From assembly GCA_026119855.1 (NCBI GenBank), contig JAOWBW010002213.1:1-64000 (forward strand): a stretch of DNA of 64,000 bases. The letters run 5' to 3'. The DNA is from Campanula takesimana (lineage: Eukaryota > Streptophyta > Magnoliopsida > Asterales > Campanulaceae). How positions within the stretch are numbered: position 1 is the stretch's first letter; each line of letters starts with the position of its first letter. The notes under the pieces were generated by a model that saw only the letters and a list, made by a program, of their open reading frames with translations, had not been told where the DNA came from and did no database searches. The position numbers and the translations under genes are program-made. Shown here one piece after another: positions 32,910-44,244 of this stretch.

Positions 32910-34082
32910 CTCCCCCTTTGATGTCCGCAGCTAAGTAGTATGCCTCATTAAAACCTTACCAGAGGAAAACCACGTGGGATAAAAACTCTAGTGAAGGAAA
33001 AATACTACACGATTCCTTAGCTTCATGATGCTCCTCTTGAACAAAACATTACTCGCGATCTCTTAGTCGCCTACTCCTCCTTGGAGATTCCTATTGAATG
33101 ATAATTGTACCGCACATGTTGCCTCATTAAAAACATTCCGAGCAAAAACCCTTTGGGAAAAATAATCTCGAAGGAAAAGAGTACAACTCACAATCTTTTC
33201 AATAAACGCTCGTTGCTTCGTTAAAACCTTGGTGGCTAACAAAACCTAGTGGGAAAAAATAACACAGCGAGAAGGAAAAAGAGTACAATGAAATCTGAGT
33301 ATCGTCTGAATACTCCCCCTGAAAACTACAATGGTGGAAGCTCTAACAATCTGCGTAAGCCAATTGTTTTCACATACTTCTCAAAAATAGCTTTAGGTAG
33401 TGACTTCATGAATCAGTCACCGCAGTTGTCTTGACTTCTGATCTGTTGGATCATTATCTGACCAAATATTTGAATGTAATAACTTCTATAACGAGAGAGT
33501 ATGTCTTATTAAAGACAACTCCATCCGTTGAGAGAAACCTTGTGCCACAAGGCGAGTTTTATATCTTGTAATCTCGTATATCTCATTCATTTTTCTCGTA
33601 AATACCCATTTATATCTCAAGGGCATAACCCTAAGAGGTGTAGGAACTACTGGTCCAAACACACCTCTTTTCTTTAAGGAATCAAACTCTAACTGGACCG
33701 CTTTCTCCCATTTAGGCTAATAAACTCTTTGTTTACATTCATCTCCGGAGCGAGGTTCAATATCATCACCACATATAATCTCAGTCGATGTTGAATAAGT
33801 AAATACATCGTTGATAATTGTTTCATCCCGATGCCATATCTCATATATGCATTCATGACTAACTGATATTTCTTTATTCTCATAAATGGATGTCAATGTC
33901 GAGGCGTCCCCCCACTTCATTTCAAAACAAATCCATAATTTGGAACAATATCATGGGATAGATCGGATGAGATCCCAATTTTACTATCGCTAACGGGATT
34001 GGACTTTTGTGCACTCACCCGTTTACGGGGATGCGAATCATTGGATCCAATTGGCCTCCCTCTCCTCTGGGCAATGGTATGT
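32910..34082 (-). pseudogene. Copia 3' leader-like tail and a second RT fragment
   Basis: 32910-33300 repeats 'gcctcattaaaacctt'-type motifs, a known kind of 3' noncoding region in plant copia elements. 33250-34082 (minus) encodes broken peptides with GRPIGSND, RGVFGPVVPTP and YKWVFTRKMNE...RLVAQGFSQR, the N-terminal region of copia RT. The same region occurs again, with different sequence, at 35560-38210, so two related copies are joined within one LTR pair. Multiple stops; not functional. Confidence 0.65.
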
Positions 34083-34090
34083 ATTTCGTT

Positions 34091-35128
34091 CAATGTTCTA
34101 AAAATCGCTAGGCGGTGGAGCTGGGCCTAGCGCCTAGAGGCCTAGGCGGGGCCGAGAAATTTAGTTATTTTTTATTTTTTTTAAAAATATATACTCCCTC
34201 CGTCCCGCCTGAAATTGCAAAACTTACCATTTTGGGCGTCCCATAGAAATTGCAAAATCCACAAATGGAAAGTTTTTAATATTTTTTAATTAGTGGGTCC
34301 CACTTCTCATACTCACATCCACTAAACCACTAACTATTCTCTACCCCACTTTCTCTCTCCCACTCAACTATCAGCACTCACAACACATCACCTTTTTCAC
34401 TTTTTCCTTTAATTCTTGTGCCATAATTTTTTTTTGAAGTTTCCGGCGGGACGGAGGTAGTATTATATTTCTAAAAAATAGTGTTACTTTTTTTATTATT
34501 TGTCAAAAATTAATGATTTATTGTAGTTAAAAAAAATTAAATTAAGACTATTCCCAAAAAAATCAAAAGTGAATGGTAAATATTACTACACTAAGTCAAA
34601 GCAATTTACCCAACACATCTTATTTATTCAGCTCAATTAAATTTTCTTCCACTAAATGAAGCTCATCTCATGTTAATTTAAAGAAACCCTAACCCTAACC
34701 CAACAAGCTAACACTAACAGCCCCCACATTCTTTTCTTCTCATCTTTCCCGTTTTCTTCTCCTATCTCTCTAAAACAGCGCCACTTTTTTCTTCCAAACC
34801 ACAAACCTAAAAAAAAAACTCTCTCCGATAGTTCTAACACCACCACGGCTCCACCACCCTCTTCTTGTGCTACGGCCGCCGAACGATGACCACTCCAACA
34901 GCCGTCTCCACTTCGCTTTCTCCTCCGGTCACTAATCCGGCCAACTCCGGTCAATTCCTCCGTAAAAATGAAGCTTTTTCTCCGTTCTCTTGGCACGCCC
35001 AGCCGCCTAGGCACGCCTAGTCGGCCGATTTGCCGAAGGATGCCTACCATGGCCGATTTGGGCAAAATCGCGGCGGTGACCCTACGCCTAGCGCCTAGGC
35101 TCCGCCTAGGGCGCTTTTTAGAACACTG
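34091..35128. mobile_element. hAT-superfamily non-autonomous element
   Basis: 1038 bp with ends CAATGTTCTAAAAATCGC and, inverted, CAGTGTTCTAAAAAGCGC. The exact 8-bp duplication ATTTCGTT lies at 34083-34090 and 35129-35136. Both ends are rich in cgcctaggcg motifs. A minus-strand frame at 34673-35065 has no recognisable domain. It contains a MITE (34192-34462). Confidence 0.92.
34192..34462. mobile_element. MITE of the TACTCCCTCC type
   Basis: Ends TACTCCCTCCGTCCCGCCTG and, inverted, GGCGGGACGGAGGTAGTA. It reads as an inverted copy of 32264-32534 and is nested in the hAT element. Confidence 0.85.
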
Positions 35129-35136
35129 ATTTCGTT

Positions 35137-35743
35137 AGGTGGGATCACTGACCTTCCTGATAATTCTCCTTCTGGGAGTTCTATCTTTGCAGGCACATTT
35201 TCAGCTTAACAGCTATTGAAAGTTCTGCTGGACTTCCAATAATATGAGATTCATTAACAAAAACAACCATTATAACAAATCCTGAAACAGAATTTCCAAT
35301 GAAAAATACATGGGTAAATAGGATCATTCTTTATCCTTCTTTTTCCAAGTATTCACTGAGACGGTTATACCACATCTGTCCAGATCGTTTTAAACCATAC
35401 AAAGATTTTTGTAATTTAATTTAAGAAACTTCTCGGGAATTTGAATTGCATGCATCAGACATATTGAATCCTTCTGGGATTCTCATATAAATAGTATTGT
35501 CAAGTCTGCCATACTAATATGCAGTCACAACACCCATTAAGTGCATATCAAGATTTTCATGTATTGCCAGACTTAATGAGATAGAAAAATGTAATTGCAT
35601 CCACCACAAGAGAATATGTCTCCTCGTAATCAATTCCAGATCTTTGCGAAAATTCTTGTGCAACAAGACGTGCTTTATTCTTGAGCAACAAGACGTACTT
35701 TATATTTTGTTTTCGCACAAAGACCCATTTGTACTCTACTAGT
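35137..35743 (-). pseudogene. Copia reverse transcriptase fragment
   Basis: Minus-strand peptide YKWVFVRKQN...ARLVAQEFSQRSGIDYEETYSLVVDAIT matches the conserved copia RT start (KARLVA(K/R)G..Q..G.DY.ETF.PV). It is followed by several stops. It is joined to 37652-38210 across the solo LTR (target TTTAC) and cut on the other side by the hAT element. Confidence 0.8.
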
Positions 35744-35748
35744 TTTAC

Positions 35749-37646
35749 TGTAACATCCCAAATTTTCAGAGTAATAAAATATCCTTTAAACAAATAACAT
35801 CCGTCCCCAACTCGGAAAAACAACGGTCTTAAACCACAATTCAAATACCAACGGCTAGTTCATAAACCAACATTCAAAAATAAACGGTACTAGATTGTCT
35901 TTCGAATTCTTAACGGCTAGTAACCACCGTCCATAAAACCTCTCGTCATCAATGCTCTTCAAATTTCACCTTAACAACGTCTTCTCGTCCTTTGAAATCC
36001 TCCACCTACTTATTACCTGAAGAACAGTAATTTTGGAAGGGGTGAGCGAACAATGCTCAGTAAGTTCATACGGGATCTCTTCAGGTACTAGGAAGAGATG
36101 ACCGGAAGAACGAAATATTAACAAAACTTTTCAAGGATAGGCTTTTATAAAATCATCATGTAACTGTTAACTTAAATACAGTTAATAAAATTATATTTCC
36201 AAAGAATATGGCACATTTTACCAAATCTGTCAATTCCAAGATAACGTCACCATTTCAGGTGCGATAAGAGAGCCTACCCTTTAGGACATCCCCTTATTAA
36301 GATTTATCATGATAATCCAACCGCTTCAATAAGCAGCACAAATGTCTAAGTTCTTTACATTAAAAACTAGACCAAGCTTTGCTAAGTCCTTTTCATTAAA
36401 GACATAGCTAACGTCTATACCTGCAACTTGATGTAGCGAAGTTTCCATTTTGTGTTCATAGGTACAAGAACACCACAACAAGATCAATTCAATTTAGGTA
36501 CCCATCGAGTAAAACATATCAAGGGTAAGAACATTCAAAAAGACGTTCACAAGTTTTTAGATTTCAAATGTTACCGGCCACCTGGTAACTACTCTTGAAA
36601 GAAATATAAAGAATCCTACATTAAAGGATAGAGACTTCAAGAACTAAGGAACGTAATCCCTTACCTTAGCTCGCGTTATTTTCCTTTGCAAAGTCACGTG
36701 CACAATCTACAAACACGTAAATAATACTTTCTTAGGAACATGAATTACTTTAATTCTCCGTCCCCATCACATTTTATTTTACCTTGGTTACTCTTATGAG
36801 TTCATCTTCTTAAACCTCTTTAAGGTTGATATCCATTCTAGGGTTTGTACTATCCATTATATTTATACCCGAAATACCATTTTTGGTTTACCAAAATACC
36901 CATAGGGTTTCATCACTCCCATATAGGGTTTTACTATTTTCAATTCCTTATTTTAAATTCCACCATGCAGTTTACACACACTAAAAACACCCTTCCAGCA
37001 CACACAAAACACACACACTGGAAACACCTTTCCAGCACACACAAACACACCCACTGGAAACACCTTCACCACACACACAAAACACACGCACACACTTACT
37101 GCTAACACACACACACACTGCCCATGCACACACACACACGGCAGCCCACTCACACACACAGAGCAATACCCGCACACACACAAATCCTTAACTCATCAAA
37201 ACCACTTTTAAATCATACTTTCATAAACCCTAGTTCATATTTTAGGGTTAGGGTTCTAATTCAAAATCCCCAATTACTAGATCAAAATAATACAAAGGAT
37301 TCAAACTTAGGGAGTGGGATTTTACCTTGATCGAACTCCCTTCTCTTCTCTTCTCTCCTTCCTTCTCTTTCTTCTTTCTCTCTCTCGCGTCTCCGCTCTC
37401 TCTCTCTGCTCTCCCGTCTTTCTTTTTCTTTCTTTACGGTAGACAATAATTAGGCTAGGGTAATTGAGAGAGTATATATATTTTAGGGTTTCTAATTTAC
37501 CTAATTAAAAAGGATTTCAAATCCTAATGGGTTTTAATTCTCTTGGGCCCGAAGTTAAATCTAATACCTATTCTTAATTAATTAAGCCCAACTAAATACA
37601 AGAGATTTACCATTAAAATAATTAGGCCATAAGGCCGGGTATTACA
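35749..37646 (-). mobile_element. Ty3/gypsy-like solo LTR
   Basis: 1898 bp. On the minus strand it runs TGTAATACCCGGCC ... GGGATGTTACA. The exact 5-bp duplication TTTAC lies at 35744-35748 and 37647-37651. A minus-strand TATATATA box lies near 37470-37482. A long CA-rich tract (36970-37180) and CT-rich tracts explain the open frames seen there. No coding region or PBS. Confidence 0.88.
36970..37180 (+). repeat. CA-rich microsatellite-like tract
   Basis: Interrupted (CA)n runs with 'ccagcacacacaaacac' blocks repeated about three times. It lies inside the solo LTR 35749-37646 and is not coding. Confidence 0.85.
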
Positions 37647-37651
37647 TTTAC

Positions 37652-38210
37652 ACCTTCAAGTGTACGGACTACGGGTCCGGAAAACTCACGTTTCTCAAGT
37701 GAGTTGAATTCTGCTTGAATTGCATCTTTCCTCTTTGGCCAATCATTTCTGCATCGATACTCGTTGATACCCCTAGGTTCATGATCCTCATTATTGTCCA
37801 TAATATTAAGCGCTATATTATATGCAAAAATATTGTCGACATTTGTTTCCTCTAGATTTCATCTTTTTCCTGTACTGACATAACTGATCGAGATCTCATT
37901 ATTCTTAAAGATTTCAGGTACCTGAACTTCTTCTAGAAGTATTTGATCGGATTTTTCATGTGTCTCTTCAAGAGATTCATTTACCTCGACGGGGCTTTTC
38001 TCAAAATTTGCTTCTTTTGTCTTTCGAGGATTTTTGTTTTTGGAACCGATAGGCCTTCCACGCTTCAGGCGTGCCTTAGATTCATTAACGGATTGTCCAA
38101 TCGGGAAATCAATCCATATAGGAGCATTTATAGCTGGAACATGTGACTTTGTCATTCTTTTTAGGTCACTAAATGCGTATGGCAATTGATTCGCTATATC
38201 TTGCAAGTGG
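37652..38210 (-). pseudogene. Copia integrase-RT linker and RT start fragment
   Basis: Minus-strand peptides include IDFPIGQSVNESKARLKRGRPIGSKNKNPRK, an acidic linker, then WPKRKDAIQAEFNSLEKREFSGPVV at the RT start. It is interrupted by the solo LTR at plus 37651. The frame shifts near 37860. Confidence 0.75.
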
Positions 38211-38440
38211 ATTATCTTTTGAACTTATAGTTCATATTACTTTGTACGAGGATCAAGATAATATTGCAATGTATTTCACTTGATTTCCTTTTCCAGCTTA
38301 TTACTTTTTCCCCCTAATGTTGGGAATAACTTTTTATCAAAATAATAGTTGGCAATACGTGACGTAAATAGATCTCCTGTTAATGGTTCAATATATATTA
38401 TAATAGAAGGAGAATCATACCCAACATATATCCCTAATCT

Positions 38441-39210
38441 CTATTGGGGTCCCATATTAATGTGTTGTGGTGCAGCAATTGGAACATATACCGCACACCC
38501 AAAAATTCTTAGATGGGAAATATTTGGCTTCTGACCATAAGCCACTTGTAATGGGGAGAACTTATGATAATTCGATGGGATGATGCATATAAGTGTTGCC
38601 GGATGTAAACAGCATGTCCCCAAGCTACGATAGGTAGCTTTGCTCCCATAAGCAATGGTCTAGCTATTAACGGAATTCGTTTAATAAACGCTTCAGCTAG
38701 ACAATTTTGTGTGTGAACATAAGCAACTGGATGTTCAACATCTATTCCAATAGATGTACAATAGTTATTAAAAGCCTCTGATGTAAATTCACCAGCATTA
38801 TCAAGGCGAATTGTCTTGATCACATAATCTGGAAATTGTGATCGTAATCGAACTATCTGAGTGAGCAATCTCGCAAACGCCAGGTTGCGAGTTGATAATA
38901 AACTTACGTGTGACCATCTAGTAGACGCATATACTAAAACCATAAATTATCTGAATTGTCCACACGGTGGATCAACTGATCCGCATATATCATCTTGAAT
39001 TCGCTCTAAAAACTTTGGTGATTCAACTCCAACTTTTGCTGGTGATAGCTTAATTATAAGTTTGCCTTGAGAGCATGCATCACATGAGAATTTATTAGAT
39101 TGAAAAATCTTCTGATTTTTCAATGGATGCCCATGTAAACTTTGCACAATTCTTCGCATCATATTAGAACCGAAATGGCCCCAACTGTTCATGCCATATA
39201 GTAGAACCAT
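38441..39210 (-). pseudogene. Copia integrase fragment
   Basis: Minus strand. The zinc-binding region (HGHPLKNQKIF...CDACSQGK) is at 39210-38947. The catalytic core follows in another frame, with TIRLDNAGEFTSEAF (second Asp) and the VAYVHTQNCLAEAFIKR block, where the catalytic Glu is recognisable as AEA. Frameshift at about 38945. Not functional. Confidence 0.8.
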
Positions 39211-39425
39211 TTATATCAGTAAACTTATGTTTTACTGGTAAAACCATTTATATTAGTAAACTACTGGTTTACTGTTAAAACCATTTATATTAGTAAACTT
39301 CTTGTTTACTGTCATTTATACTACAATTATGCTAATCTTTGTATAGCATACTCTAGAGGAAAATACAGATAACTTTTCTACCACATATTTGTTACATGAT
39401 TCAGTCTTTGTAATGTATAAATATT

Positions 39426-40320
39426 TCATCTCTCATTCATTACTTGTCTCAATATGTTATTCATTTTCACGAATATCTTTAAAGCATAGTAAATTTCTTT
39501 GAGACATAGATGAGAATAATGCATTTTTATACTGATTTTTGTTCCTCTTAGTAGTACTATGTTAGCTCTCCTGGAGCCATCAATTATCTTTGTACTACCA
39601 CTTATTGTACTAATATTAATCAAATATATTTATAAGTAAAAGTTAAATATGTTAGAACACACACACACACTCTCAAATAAAACACACTAAAGTAAATTAT
39701 AACGAGTCAGATACTTTAGTTAGTTTGAGTTTCTCCCCATTAAGTATGTAATCATTTCCATCTGGATTGAGAAAATCTGATATATCCAGATGTGTGCTTG
39801 TTGATGGATCTTGATTCACATCATCGTTGTCATAGAAAAAAATTGTTTCAACATCTTTCCATTTATTCAACATTAATGCTTGATACAACTTAACAAGATG
39901 TTTAGGCGTACGACAGATACGGGCTCAATGGCCTTTCATTTTCCACCGATAACATAAATTCTCAATTTTTATCGGTTGCTCAATTTGTCTAGCCGATGAT
40001 ATTTCATTATTACCTTCTCTATTCCACTTCTGGTGGCGAGAAATGTTTCCATCATTATTGGGGTGATTGTCATTATGATACCGATTATAAAATCTCCCTC
40101 GACCACGGTCGCGATTACGTCCACGGCCACGTCCACAACCACTTTCTCGGTCTCGCCAGTATTATCATATATACTCACGTTCACTTCAGGGAACAGAGTA
40201 GAGCCAGTGGGGTGGGCTTCGTGGTTTTTCAATAAGATCTCATTATTGTGCTCAGCCACATGAGATCAATTCAGAATATCTTTTAAAACTTTTTTCTCGA
40301 TATTGCTACTGCAGGAGCAT
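39426..40320 (-). pseudogene. Copia gag and protease fragment
   Basis: Minus strand. The Gag C terminus contains NHEAHPTGSTLFPEVN. Next is a damaged zinc knuckle (CYRW.....H stop ARIC), where the second Cys reads Trp and a TGA follows the His. Then NKWKDVETIFF and, after a gap, a protease-like stretch (TISGSTKIIDGSRRANIVLLRGT). Several stops. Confidence 0.75.
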
Positions 40321-40458
40321 ATCGAAGATGAAATGTGAAGAATGTTTTCTATAGCTTATCATTATCAGTTACTCTTTCTCCACATAGTTTTAATAGTGAT
40401 GTAAATTTATACATCATAGAATTATGTTCACTTATTATTTTAAAATCCTGCAAACATA

Positions 40459-40955
40459 TACTCCCCCCGTTCCAAGGAAATTGAAACATTTTTCTATTTA
40501 GGGTATTTCACAAAAGTTGCAACAATCCAAAAATAGAAGTTTTTATTACTTTTATAATCCTCCACTCATTCTCTCTCTTCCTTTATACCTTTCATTTTTA
40601 ATACTCCCTCCGTCCCTGCCGACTTAGGACAATTGGTCCCGACACGGGGATTAAGGAGAACTATTATTTTAAGAGGAAAGAGAATGAGTGGATGATGTGT
40701 TGTGAGTATGAAAAGTAAATAGGAGAGAGAATGAGTGTGTGGAATAGTAAATGGATTGTTGTTGTGAGTATGACAAATGAGTCCCATTGAATATTAAAGT
40801 AATATAAACTTGCCATTTAGGGATGTCCTAAGTGGAGTGGGACGCCCAAAATGGAAATTTATCCTAAGTCGGGTGGGACGGAGGGAGTATAATATTATAT
40901 CCTTAATTTCCCAACTCCAAAGTAAATGTTTCAATTTTTCTGGAACGGAGGGAGT
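40459..40955. mobile_element. MITE, outer of a nested pair
   Basis: Ends TACTCCCCCCGTTCCAAGG and the inverted CTGGAACGGAGGGAGTA. The interior is interrupted by a second MITE at 40602-40889. Confidence 0.8.
40602..40889. mobile_element. MITE nested in another MITE
   Basis: Ends TACTCCCTCCGTCCCTGCCG and the inverted GGTGGGACGGAGGGAGTA. 288 bp. Confidence 0.85.
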
Positions 40956-41071
40956 ATAAGATATAATTTTGAAATAACTTGAAAAGAGACTAGTAGATCT
41001 TACCGATACCGTACTTGCTTCGGTGACTATAGCTCAGGATCAGGAATTAGAACGAAATCATGCTGATAACG

Positions 41072-41444
41072 TGTTATAAAACTGGAGAACTAATAGCAGA
41101 ATCTCAATAGAGAATATTTTATTTCAGACATATTATAGAGAGAGTATACAATAGAGAGAAAGATAGAAGTTAGAAACTTCTAAGATCTATTGAAATGAAA
41201 ACTAGGGTCTACTATTTATAGGTGTAAATTGACTTCTTCTGTAAGCTTTCATAAATATAAACATTATCCTTTAGTAAGGATTCCCTTATAAGCTTCACTG
41301 AAGATGCTTACAAAGCTTCCTTTATAAGCTTGTCTGAAGATATTTATAAAGTTTCCCTAGTAAGCTTTGTGAAAGCTTATCTTGCAAAGCTTCTCTTGTA
41401 AGCTTCTGGTCCAAAGGATATCCACACAATAATATTTTCTAACA
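41072..41444 (-). repeat. 5' LTR of the decayed copia element
   Basis: 373 bp matching 32537-32909. After it on the minus strand comes CGTTATCAGCATG, a PBS-like sequence of the kind seen in some plant copia elements but not the standard TGGTATCAGAGC. Confidence 0.85.
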
Positions 41445-42232
41445 ATAATGAATTGGTGGAGCAATTCTACTTTCAATGAAAAAACATTGAGAACCTTAAA
41501 ACTCATGGAAAAAATGAAAAATACAACTATGTGTAATAAATAAGAGTATATTTCTGGTAAAATGTAATAAAATTGTATAAAAACCACAAAACAATAAATA
41601 TTTTGAGAAAAAAAATTACTCCTTAAACTTAGTACTCCCTCAGTTTCCATTTAACATACGCCATATCCCTACTACCAAGGAGTGTATTTCTAACCCCTCA
41701 AATTTACATTTTTATCCTTTTCACTGAAGGTCTAATTGATGGTTCGGAGGTCGATTACAAGATTATTCATCTGAATTGGGCCTCGTGAAGGTGTTTCAGA
41801 TGCAAATCATCAAGCTCTTTTTTTTTTTTTTTTTTTATTGACGATGTCCATGTCATAACGAGCCGAAGAGAGGGATCGAACCCTAACGCTCACCAAGGGT
41901 GAGGTTTGGCTTTAAGAACAATAGGTTTATCGCTTGTGATGGATTAGCATGATTGATTTGGGAAGAAGGTTTTAAGAAGTCGTCAAATTTGAGAAGAAAA
42001 AGGAAAATAATTAAGTCCTTTTGGGGTTTAATTTAGGACTCCTTCTGTCTTCTGGTTTAAGTCTCTAGCACTATAAATACAAATACTAGTCATAAATTAG
42101 TATTTTTCTGCTTGATTCAATTGACATTGAGAGAGAGATCAGTAATTCTAGATTTAGGGATTTGCATAGCTAGGAACTTTGTGATCAAAGTTCATGCAAA
42201 CAGAAGGAAGAAAAAAAGTCCAAAAAGTCAGA
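41445..42232. other. Intergenic, no gene seen
   Basis: Includes an isolated MITE left end (tactccctcagtttcc near 41632), a T24-like tract near 41818, and a sequence around 41860-41910 (gggatcgaaccctaacgctca) that resembles a tRNA 3' arm by motif only. I do not call a tRNA. Confidence 0.5.
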
Positions 42233-42356
42233 TACTCCCTCCGTCTCATACTTATTGCTACCAAATAGGAGTAAACGGGGATTACGAAAATATGCTGGAA
42301 AAATAAGTATTGTGAGTGGGTAGGAGAGATAAGATAAGTTAGTGGATAGTTGTTTT

Positions 42357-43058
42357 TAGAGATGGCAACAGGGCGTATACGGAGCGGGTTTGCTCATAAT
42401 CAAACCCGCCCCTCAATGAACACTCTTGTTACCAAACCCGCCCCGCCTCGTATGGTGTTGAACCCGTACCCGCCCCGTATTCCATAAAAGCACAATTTTA
42501 TGGATGCAATTAACATCATAAATTAACATTAGAAAATGAGAAAGACGTATTATATACTCCCTCTATCCCGCCCGAAATATGATTTTGGTAGTTTTTTTTA
42601 TACTTTGACCATGTAATTTAAATAAGAAATAATTATCCTAATATAAATCTAAAAATTGTTATTGAAAAAAAAATGTTATTGAGAGTATTATTAATTGTGA
42701 TACAATAACAATTTTTAAATTTTTATTTGGATTATTATATTTTCTTCAAAAGACTTGGTCAAAGTAAAATCAAGTTTACCAAAATCTTATTTCGGGCGGG
42801 ACGGAGGGAGTATGTTGCAAGTAGATATAAAACTAAAATCAGCAATAACCACGCAAAATATGAAGGAGTGTATTGTGACATTACAGTAAATAGAAGCATG
42901 CTTTAGTATGCGGGGCGGGGCGGTGACTCGCGGGTTGAGGTGTGTTACCAAACCTGCCCCGTGACCCGTCGGATTTTGAAAAATGGTTACCAAACCCACC
43001 CCGTTGTGGAGCGGACTGTCCCGGATACGGACTGGGTTCGGACAAATTGTCATCCCTA
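42357..43058. mobile_element. hAT-like element with GGGCGGG-type ends
   Basis: Ends TAGAGATGGCAAC and, inverted, TAGGGATGACAAT. Flanks gttgtttt (42349-42356) and tttgtttt (43059-43066) form an 8-bp near-duplicate. CG-rich aaacccgccccg repeats occur near both ends. Contains a MITE (42555-42812). Confidence 0.75.
42555..42812. mobile_element. MITE, innermost of a triple nest
   Basis: Ends TACTCCCTCTATCCCGCCCG and the inverted CGGGCGGGACGGAGGGAGTA. 258 bp. Confidence 0.85.
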
Positions 43059-43124
43059 TTTGTTTTGAGTGAATAAGAGAGAGAAAAGTGAACATTTTTA
43101 GTAAGTAGCAATAAGTACGAGACG

Positions 43125-43597
43125 CCCAAACATCCTTCTCCTTCAACACTCTCCCTCTTTCATCCTATCCGCCATATTCTCTGACATAAATTTAGAGGAT
43201 GTTTGTTGTAATTGGGAGATGGTCTTTATGGTATAATGATTGGAAGATGGCCTTATAAACCAAACAAAACCAAATCAAATCCAATTAACTGAAAATTGAA
43301 ACCAGTCTACCTACCAAAAAATCATGTTGAACAGAATCATTTAAACAGAATTACCAAGTAATTAGCTGAGACGAAAAACTGAAACAAAAATATACTGTAA
43401 AAGAATAATATCTGCTATTTCATTAATCTCAACTTTCCAGTACTCCAATATGATAATAAACAATAACAACATAAATTAATAAATTAATCCCTAACAAAAG
43501 ATTAGGGCTCAAACAGTAGCAGAGTGGAATCAAGAACACACAACAACACACGAATTTCTCCCTCCCTCCTCAACTCACTCTTCTCCGACTTAACAAT
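43125..43597. other. Downstream flank of the AG-peptide gene
   Basis: AT-rich. 43430-43597 is probably the 3' untranslated region of the minus-strand AG-peptide gene. Nothing else recognised. Confidence 0.5.
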
Positions 43598-43813
43598 TTA
43601 GTTGCAGAAAAGCTTAATCAAAGATAATAACAGCGACGAATACACACAGGCGTTGGAAACAGTTACAGAAAATCCAGATCCAGCGTCCATCGGAGCCGGC
43701 GCCGGCGCCGGTGACAGCTCGATATCTTGCGCCAGAGCAGTACTCGAAGAGGCCAGAAACACGGCAACCGCAACAGCGAAGATTGTGAATCTCAACATGC
43801 CGATCGACGCCAT
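43598..43813 (-). CDS. Arabinogalactan peptide (AG-peptide)
   Basis: 71 codons. The predicted product is a secreted, GPI-anchored cell-surface proteoglycan peptide whose prolines become hydroxylated and carry arabinogalactan. Residues 1-28 are a signal peptide (FAVAVAVFLASSSTALA, cleavage about A28). The mature part QDIELSPAPAPAPMDAGSGF has the (Ala-Pro)n glycomodule at 35-41. DAGSG at 43-47 is a likely GPI attachment region, and 48-68 is the hydrophobic GPI signal (VYSSLLLSLIKLF). Length and order match plant AG-peptides of the AGP16/20/22 type. Single exon; TATA box about 120 bp upstream. Intact. Confidence 0.9.
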   Translation of the reverse strand: MASIGMLRFTIFAVAVAVFLASSSTALAQDIELSPAPAPAPMDAGSGFSVTVSNACVYSSLLLSLIKLFCN

Positions 43814-43932
43814 TTTGAAGGAATTGGGAGAAAATTTTGGGAAAGAGGGTGTGTGTTTGTGTGTGAATTAGAGAGCTGAGAGAAATTGAAATGAAATTTG
43901 TTGTGAGGAATTTGGGTTTGCGAATGGCTTTG

Positions 43933-43940
43933 TATTTATA
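43933..43940 (-). promoter_or_regulatory. TATA box of the AG-peptide gene
   Basis: Minus-strand TATAAATA lies 120 bp upstream of the start codon, followed by a purine-rich leader. Confidence 0.65.
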
Positions 43941-44244
43941 GTGTTGATTTGGAGCTTCAGGATTTTTTTTTTTTTCTCAACGGTCGGAAGCTTTAATCGA
44001 AAAAGCGTAATGGAGCCCACTGAGGGAGTCGAACGTTGGGCGAGATTATCAATAAATACCTCCAACGGCTTTGAACGGGGTAAATTTACACTGTTACTCC
44101 ATTTACTTTTGTTAATTCTAAATGCTTACCCCTGGTAATTGAATCACGAATGTGGTAAATTCCCGAACTTAAAATTGTACTCTCTTCAGCTCAAATTGAA
44201 AAAAATAAGTAATGTTATTTATGAGAACTCAAGATAGAGAAAAT

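Larger units (their letters stand above)
32537..41444 (-). mobile_element. Decayed Ty1/copia retrotransposon with nested insertions
   Basis: LTRs of 373 bp lie at both ends (TGTTATAAAATATTAG... in minus sense). Flanks are gtaat and ataat, a near-matching 5-bp duplication. In minus order: gag (40320-39690), protease, integrase (39210-38441), RT pieces, and a purine tract AAAGGGGGAG before the 3' LTR. All reading frames carry stops and frameshifts. Nested inside are the solo LTR 35749-37646, the hAT element 34091-35128 and MITEs at 40459-40955. With these removed it is about 5.5 kb. Lineage Tork-like by motif, not certain. Confidence 0.85.
42233..43124. mobile_element. MITE, outermost of a triple nest
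   Basis: Left end TACTCCCTCCGTCTCATACT; right end GCAATAAGTACGAGACG, which has lost the final ggagggagta. A hAT-like element (42357-43058) sits inside it. Confidence 0.7.

Noticed and set aside
36845..37183. Cys- and Val-rich or His- and Thr-rich frames at 36845-37183
   Set aside because: They translate a CA microsatellite inside a solo LTR.
41860..41910. tRNA-like 3' arm (gggatcgaaccct)
   Set aside because: Only a T-arm-like motif is visible. I could not find an acceptor stem, D arm or anticodon arm.
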